Shown here: positions 59,873-64,000 of the stretch, one piece after another
Numbering within the stretch: the first letter of the stretch is position 1
Layout of the letters: every line of letters starts with the position of its first letter
Origin: Pseudomonas tensinigenes
GTDB taxonomy: Bacteria > Pseudomonadota > Gammaproteobacteria > Pseudomonadales > Pseudomonadaceae
Assembly (NCBI RefSeq): GCF_014268445.2
Contig: NZ_CP077089.1
Span: 5,897,001-5,961,000 of the forward strand
Length of the DNA stretch: 64,000 bases
Direction: 5' to 3'
The notes under the pieces: generated by a model
Seen by the model: only the letters and a program-made list of their open reading frames with translations
The model's database searches: none
Told to the model about the DNA's origin: nothing
Made by a program: the position numbers and the translations under genes

Positions 59873-61111
59873 ATGCCCAGCCAAGAGCCCCTGCTGTTAC
59901 GTCATCACCGCCCGTTTCTCGCTTTCTGGTTCGCGCGGATCTTTACCGCCAGCGGATTTCAGATGCTCACCGTGGCAATCGGCTGGAACCTCTACCAACT
60001 GACCGGCAACGTCCTCGATCTGGGCTTGGTCGGGCTGGTCGAATTCGCGCCGCGCGTGCTGTTCATGCTGCACACCGGGCATGTCGCCGACCGCTATGAC
60101 CGACGCAAAGTCGCCGCAATCTGTCAGTCGCTACAGGCATTGATCGCGCTGGCATTGGCCATCGGCAGCGCCACCGATCACGTGACCCGCGAGATGATCT
60201 TCATCCTCGCCTTCCTGCTCGGCGCGGCGCGCTCGTTCGAGATGCCGACCACTCAGGCTCTGCTGCCGAGCATTGTGCCCAGCGCGCTATTCCCTCGGGC
60301 AGTGGCAGCGGCCCAATCGGCGCAGCAGTCGGCGACCATCGTTGCACCAGCGCTGGGTGGTTTGCTCTATGCATTCGGCAGCGTCTGGGTCTATGGCCCG
60401 ACGGTGCTGCTCTACGTCATTGCCTGCACGCTGATGCTCAACCTGCCCGCGCGGCAAACGCCGTTGAACAAAGGCAAAGCCACGCTGGACTCATTGCTGG
60501 CGGGGATTCGTTTCATTCGCAGCCGCCCGGACATTCTCGGAGCGATTTCGCTGGATCTGTTTGCGGTGTTGCTCGGCGGCGCCACGGCGCTGCTGCCGGT
60601 ATTTGCCAAAGACATTCTGCTGACCGGGCCGTGGGGCCTCGGCCTGCTGCGTTCGGCGCCGGCAGTCGGCGCACTGGGCATGTCGCTGTTCCTCGCGCGG
60701 TTTGCCGTGGAGCGCAATGTCGGCCGGGTGATGTTCACCGCGGTCGGGGTGTTTGGCGTCGCGACCATTGCCTTCGGCCTGTCGACCTCGTTCTGGTTCT
60801 CCCTGGCGGTGCTGGTGGTGCTCGGCGCGGCGGACATGATCAGCATGGTCATCCGTGCGTCTTTCGTGCAGCTGGAAACCCCGGACGAAATGCGCGGCCG
60901 GGTCAGCGCGGTGAACGGGTTGTTTATCGGTGCTTCAAACCAGTTAGGCGAATTCGAATCCGGCGTCACCGCCCACTGGTTCGGCACGGTTCCGGCGGTG
61001 GTGATGGGCGGGATCGGCACGCTGGTGGTGACCGGGACGTGGATCAAGTTGTTCCCGACGCTGGCGAACCGGGACCGGATGCATGTGCCGGTGGAAGAGG
61101 TGAAGGTCTGA
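59873..61111 (+). CDS. MFS transporter (EntS/MFS_3-like)
   Basis: 412 residues with 12 helices. The N-terminal LLLRHHRPFLAFWFARIFTA and the loop RYDRRKVAAICQ (A-like motif), then RSFEMPTTQALLPSIVPSAL, typical of the enterobactin-exporter type MFS_3. Substrate not assignable; no siderophore genes are in the window. ATG at 59873 gives a normal cytoplasmic start; in-frame extension upstream is non-coding. Divergent from cioA. Confidence 0.85.
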   Translation: MPSQEPLLLRHHRPFLAFWFARIFTASGFQMLTVAIGWNLYQLTGNVLDLGLVGLVEFAPRVLFMLHTGHVADRYDRRKVAAICQSLQALIALALAIGSATDHVTREMIFILAFLLGAARSFEMPTTQALLPSIVPSALFPRAVAAAQSAQQSATIVAPALGGLLYAFGSVWVYGPTVLLYVIACTLMLNLPARQTPLNKGKATLDSLLAGIRFIRSRPDILGAISLDLFAVLLGGATALLPVFAKDILLTGPWGLGLLRSAPAVGALGMSLFLARFAVERNVGRVMFTAVGVFGVATIAFGLSTSFWFSLAVLVVLGAADMISMVIRASFVQLETPDEMRGRVSAVNGLFIGASNQLGEFESGVTAHWFGTVPAVVMGGIGTLVVTGTWIKLFPTLANRDRMHVPVEEVKV

Positions 61112-61140
61112 CAACCTCCAAAACACAAAATAACTGAAAA

Positions 61141-61190
61141 GGTGCGGTACATAGTTACCGCACCGAGTGTAATGTATCGCCTTACACTCG
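61141..61190. promoter_or_regulatory. Twin perfect palindromes, probable HigA operator
   Basis: GGTGCGGTA-CATAGT-TACCGCACC (61141-61164) and CGAGTGTAA-TGTATCGCC-TTACACTCG (61164-61190) share one base and end 5 bp before the higB start. Both arms are perfect 9-bp matches. Antitoxins of the HigA family repress their own operon from such sites. Confidence 0.8.
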
Positions 61191-61195
61191 AGCCC

Positions 61196-61525
61196 ATGAT
61201 CAAATCCTTTCAGCACAAAGGCCTTCGAGGCTTCTATGAAACAGGTTCGACTCGCGGGATTCGTGCCGACCACGCAAAACGGCTGTCGCGCATGCTGCAG
61301 TTCATGGATCGCGCTACGATTCCCGCAGATCTGGACCTTCCGGGTTGGCGCCTGCATCGATTGAAAGGTGAACTGACGGAGTACTGGTCGCTGAGCGTTT
61401 CAGGCAACTGGCGAGTGATCTTTCGTTTTGTCGGTTCGGATATCGAACTGGTCGACTATCTGGACTACCAAGAGGCAGATTCATGCCCATGCACAACCCG
61501 CCACACCCCGGTGAAACACTGCTGA
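61196..61525 (+). CDS. higB: HigB-type toxin (RelE superfamily)
   Basis: 109 residues: IKSFQHKGLRGFYETGSTRG, then RADHAKRLSRMLQFMDRATI and GWRLHRLKGELTEYWSLSVS, VIFRFVGSDIELVDYLDYQ. These match HigB mRNA interferases, which cut translated mRNA on the ribosome. Most HigB end at VDYLDYH; here a 17-residue tail (ADSCPCTTRHTPVKHC region) overlaps higA. ATG at 61196, 5 bp after the operator. Toxin before antitoxin is normal for higBA. Confidence 0.88.
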   Translation: MIKSFQHKGLRGFYETGSTRGIRADHAKRLSRMLQFMDRATIPADLDLPGWRLHRLKGELTEYWSLSVSGNWRVIFRFVGSDIELVDYLDYQEADSCPCTTRHTPVKHC

Positions 61526-61770
61526 TGGATGTTTTGCCCGAGCTTGGCATCACCGTGACCGAATTGGCCCGACACTTGGGCTTCGCGCGCCCACATCTTT
61601 CCCGTGTATTACACGGACATGCGCCAATCAGTCCGGATCTGGCTGTGCGTCTTGAGCGTGCCGGCATTGGCAAGGCGCGTGTGTGGCTAGGCGTACAAAC
61701 CGACTACGATCTGTGGCAAGCGGAGCATCGGGAACAACCGGTTATCGAACTGATCGCTGTCCACGCCTGA
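61483..61770 (+). CDS. higA: HigA-type antitoxin (XRE HTH)
   Basis: 95 residues: NPPHPGETLLMDVLPELGIT, then TELARHLGFARPHLSRVLHG (HTH) and the C-terminal ARVWLGVQTDYDLWQAEHRE. It binds and neutralises HigB and represses the operon. The gene overlaps higB by 43 bp. ATG at 61483 after GAGGCAGATTC. Confidence 0.92.
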   Translation: MPMHNPPHPGETLLMDVLPELGITVTELARHLGFARPHLSRVLHGHAPISPDLAVRLERAGIGKARVWLGVQTDYDLWQAEHREQPVIELIAVHA

Positions 61771-61782
61771 CACCTCCAGCCA

Positions 61783-62328
61783 CTACAACTCCCCCGCCAC
61801 TTTCCCCCGCAAGGCCTTGCCGCCGAGTTGCTCGACCAGCGTCAAGGCAAACTCCAGCGCGGCGCTTGAGCCTTGTGCGGTGACGCAGTTGCCGTCGACC
61901 ACCACCAGTTGATCAACAAACGTACAGCCCGAGAGTTGATGACTGGCGCTGGGCAAACAGGTCATGCGTCGTTGACGCAGCACGCCGAAGCTTTGCAGGG
62001 CGACGGCCGGGGATTCGGCGATGGCGGCAAACAGGCGTCCGGCGCTGGCCTGATCCTTGAGCAGTTGTTGCAGCGGTTGATGCGCCGCCAGGTGCTGTGC
62101 GCCGACAGCGCCGCCGGGCAGGACGATCAGGTCAAAGGTTTGCGCCAGCACATCGACCAGCATGCCGTCGGCAGTCAGGCGCGTGCCACGCGCGCAGGTG
62201 AGCATGCGTCGGCCTTCAATACTGGCCGCCACCACTTCGATACCGGCGCGGCGCAGCACATCGATCAGGGTCACGCTTTGCAGATCATCAATGCCCTCGG
62301 CGAGGGTAATCAGGGCTCTAAAGGTCAT
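61783..62328 (-). CDS. DJ-1/PfpI superfamily protein without the usual nucleophile
   Basis: 181 residues of the DJ-1/YajL fold (ALITLAEGIDDLQSVTLIDV; IVLPGGAVGAQHLAAHQPLQ; VTAQGSSAALEFALTLVEQL). The nucleophile elbow reads AAIAESPA where relatives have AAICAAP: the cysteine (position 104) is alanine. The conserved acidic residue at Glu11 remains. It is therefore unlikely to act as a DJ-1/YajL-type deglycase or glyoxalase, though it may keep a chaperone or binding role. ATG at 62328. Confidence 0.88.
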   Translation of the reverse strand: MTFRALITLAEGIDDLQSVTLIDVLRRAGIEVVAASIEGRRMLTCARGTRLTADGMLVDVLAQTFDLIVLPGGAVGAQHLAAHQPLQQLLKDQASAGRLFAAIAESPAVALQSFGVLRQRRMTCLPSASHQLSGCTFVDQLVVVDGNCVTAQGSSAALEFALTLVEQLGGKALRGKVAGEL

Positions 62329-62394
62329 GGGCGTTATCCGCTGGGTGATACTTGAAGCGTAGTCAGCTTCACCCGGATCGCGCTGCAACAGCCG

Positions 62395-62844
62395 TTACTT
62401 GATGTAAAGCTGGGTCGACATCGTGTTGCGTGGCGCGTTGATCGAGGTGTTGCTGAAGGTGAAGGTGCCTTCCTGCTTGCCCGCCAGATCGAAGGTATAA
62501 AGAGAACCGACGGTTTTGTTGCCGGGAGTGCATTCGGTCAGGTTGCCGTTATCAAAGGCACACACCGGGGCACGTGTGCCGTTCACTTCAAAACCGTCCA
62601 GTGCGACCTGAGGCTGGCTCTTGCCGTAGCCGACTTCGAGCACGTAGACCTTGATGTTCGGTCCGCTGTGATTGCACTGGGTCTGCGTCTGGCCATCGGC
62701 GATGTCTTCAAGACCGCAGGCCGGCGATTGCACCTTGATGACTTTCACTTGCGTCAACGGTGGCGCCGACGCTGCCCAGGCTGTCGACATCCCGGCCATC
62801 AGTACGGCAATCAAACCCAAAACCTTCATCCAGCACTTGCTCAT
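62395..62844 (-). CDS. Small exported protein, probably DUF4354 family
   Basis: 149 residues with a signal peptide (1-24, ending TAWAA). The mature part has four cysteines (SPACGLED; TQCNHSGP; PVCAFDN; LTECTPGN), which could make two disulphides. Beta-rich, ending NTMSTQLYIK. DUF4354 is my assignment from memory and function is unknown. The start at 62844 is chosen; an internal Met at 62829 also gives a signal peptide. Confidence 0.72.
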   Translation of the reverse strand: MSKCWMKVLGLIAVLMAGMSTAWAASAPPLTQVKVIKVQSPACGLEDIADGQTQTQCNHSGPNIKVYVLEVGYGKSQPQVALDGFEVNGTRAPVCAFDNGNLTECTPGNKTVGSLYTFDLAGKQEGTFTFSNTSINAPRNTMSTQLYIK

Positions 62845-62949
62845 GCGCTTCCCGCCCCGAAAAAATCAGCGCGCAGTATGGCGCAGTTGGCTTCAAGGCA
62901 AAACTTCGCCGACGATCGACACCAACAACCGCCATATTCCTCACGCTGC

Positions 62950-62958
62950 TGGTATGAT
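62950..62958 (+). promoter_or_regulatory. Extended -10 promoter upstream of the NCS2 gene
   Basis: TGGTATGAT in CTGCTGGTATGATGCG resembles an extended -10 (TGNTATGAT), about 110 bp before the permease start. No clear -35. The leader 62959-63067 could fold into a hairpin but I see no purine-riboswitch core. Confidence 0.4.
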
Positions 62959-63067
62959 GCGCGGCTTTTTCCGGCCCACCACAATTTTTCAGGCGCTTGC
63001 GACGGTCTGTGCTTTGCTGTTGAGGTCGATACATTCACGGCGCCACGCGCGCCACGGGGAGCAGACA

Positions 63068-64000
63068 TGCTGGAAAGGCTGTTTCAACTCAAGGCACACA
63101 ACACCAACGTGCGCACCGAGATTCTTGCGGGCATCACGACGTTCCTGGCCATGGCCTACATTCTGTTCGTCAACCCGAGCATTCTCGGCGAGACCGGCAT
63201 GGACAAGGGCGCGGTGTTCGTCGCCACCTGTCTGGCAGCCGCCATCGGCTCGACGGTGATGGGCCTGATCGCCAACTACCCGATCGCCCTCGCACCGGGC
63301 ATGGGTCTGAACGCCTTCTTCACCTACACCGTGGTTCTGCACATGGGCCACACCTGGCAAGTGGCGCTGGGTGCGGTGTTCATTTCTGCCGTGCTGTTCT
63401 TCCTGCTGTCGATCTTCCGTATTCGTGAATGGATCATCAACAGTATCCCGCTGCCGCTGCGCTCGGCGATTGCCGCCGGTATCGGCCTGTTCCTCGCGCT
63501 GATCGCCCTGCACAACGCCGGCATCGTCGTCAGCAATCCGGCGACCATGGTCGGCCTAGGTGACCTGAAACAACCGGCACCGATTCTCGCCACCCTCGGT
63601 TTCGCCCTGATCGTCGCCCTCGAAGCGCTGAAAGTGCGTGGCGCCGTGCTGATCGGCATTCTGGCCGTGACTATCGTGTCCATCGCCATGGGCTTCACCC
63701 CGTTCAACGGCGTGACCTCGATGCCACCTTCGCTGGCCCCGACCTTCCTGCAACTGGACATCAAAGGCGCACTGGACATCGGTCTGGTCAGCGTGATCTT
63801 CGCGTTCCTGTTCGTCGACCTGTTCGACAACTCCGGCACCCTGATCGGCGTCGCCAAGCGCGCCGGCCTGATGGGCAAGGACGGCCACATGCCGAAAATG
63901 GGCCGTGCGCTGATCGCCGACAGCACCGCGGCCATGGCCGGTTCGTTGCTGGGCACTTCGACCACCACCAGTTACATCGAATCGGCTGCCGGCGTCAGTG
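63068..64000 (+). CDS. NCS2-family (AzgA/PbuG-type) purine permease, 3' truncated by window edge
   Basis: 311 residues visible, frame open to the last base. MLERLFQLKAHNTNVRTEIL is the AzgA/PbuG start, then GITTFLAMAYILFVNPSILG, NYPIALAPGMGLNAFFTYTV, and LFVDLFDNSGTLIGVAKRAG, the NCS2 substrate motif region; the last part is TSTTTSYIESAAGVS. It would import adenine, guanine or hypoxanthine with protons. ATG at 63068. Remaining helices lie outside the window. Confidence 0.92.

Noticed and set aside
62959..63067. Purine riboswitch before the NCS2 permease
   Set aside because: The leader has no conserved purine-aptamer core or paired loops; it is a plain leader with an extended -10.

Overview
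The window reads as the chromosome of a Pseudomonas of the fluorescens group. Three things support this: the gene order closely follows the P. aeruginosa blocks pilR-fimU-pilVWXY1E-ispH-lspA-ileS-ribF-murJ-rpsT-proB-obgE-rpmA-rplU-ispB and morA-glyA...PilZ-radA-ankB-katB-mscL; intergenic spaces are full of the GTGGGAGCGAGCCTGCTCGCGA type of REP palindrome known from fluorescens-group genomes; and the coding sequence is GC-rich throughout. No rRNA, tRNA, CRISPR array, insertion sequence, prophage or integrase was seen. The window is mostly core genome, cut at both ends (pilR loses its 5' part, an NCS2 purine permease its 3' part).

Layout. 1-8000: type IV pilus regulation and minor pilins (pilR, then on the minus strand fimU-pilV-pilW-pilX-pilY1-pilE with overlapping starts and stops) plus thiO, and a separate plus-strand FimT-like pilin with a GRxR motif. 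8000-15500: minus-strand ribF-ileS-lspA-fkpB-ispH (lipoprotein maturation, isoprenoids, flavins) and murJ. 15500-24000: ribosomal proteins S20, L21 and L27, obgE, proB, creA, ispB, yjdM, a Fur-boxed small gene, fklB and yqhA. 24000-34400: a less characterised stretch with three lipoproteins or envelope proteins of unknown role, a Lon-like protease, DUF3015 and DUF4105 proteins, a GreA/GreB-like protein and gdhA. 34400-45200: ettA, the large cyclic-di-GMP protein MorA, glyA, a DctA-type transporter followed by two GntR regulators. 45200-54400: btsT-yjiX-yjiA pyruvate-transport operon, a PilZ protein (MapZ type), radA, the peroxide-defence pair ankB-katB, mscL, a ferredoxin-NADP reductase. 54400-64000: a LuxR solo, rlmG, the cyanide-insensitive oxidase operon cioA-cioB-DUF2474 with an ANR box upstream, an MFS exporter, a higBA toxin-antitoxin pair behind two perfect palindromes, a DJ-1-like protein lacking the usual cysteine, a small periplasmic protein and the NCS2 permease.

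How the parts connect: surface motility and adhesion recur (PilR, minor pilins, calcium-binding PilY1, MorA, PilZ/MapZ), as does respiratory and oxidative stress (CioAB, KatB/AnkB, Fpr) and iron control (Fur box). The most notable small-scale signals are the GRxR-bearing FimT, the 9-bp VES tandem repeat at the start of gdhA, the twin palindromes before higBA, the complete AHL-pocket residues of the LuxR solo, the AT-richer block inside katB, and the dense REP doublets. I did not find a convincing wholly new multi-gene system; the candidates are listed as findings with modest scores. Comparisons with P. aeruginosa and P. putida loci are from memory, not from a search.
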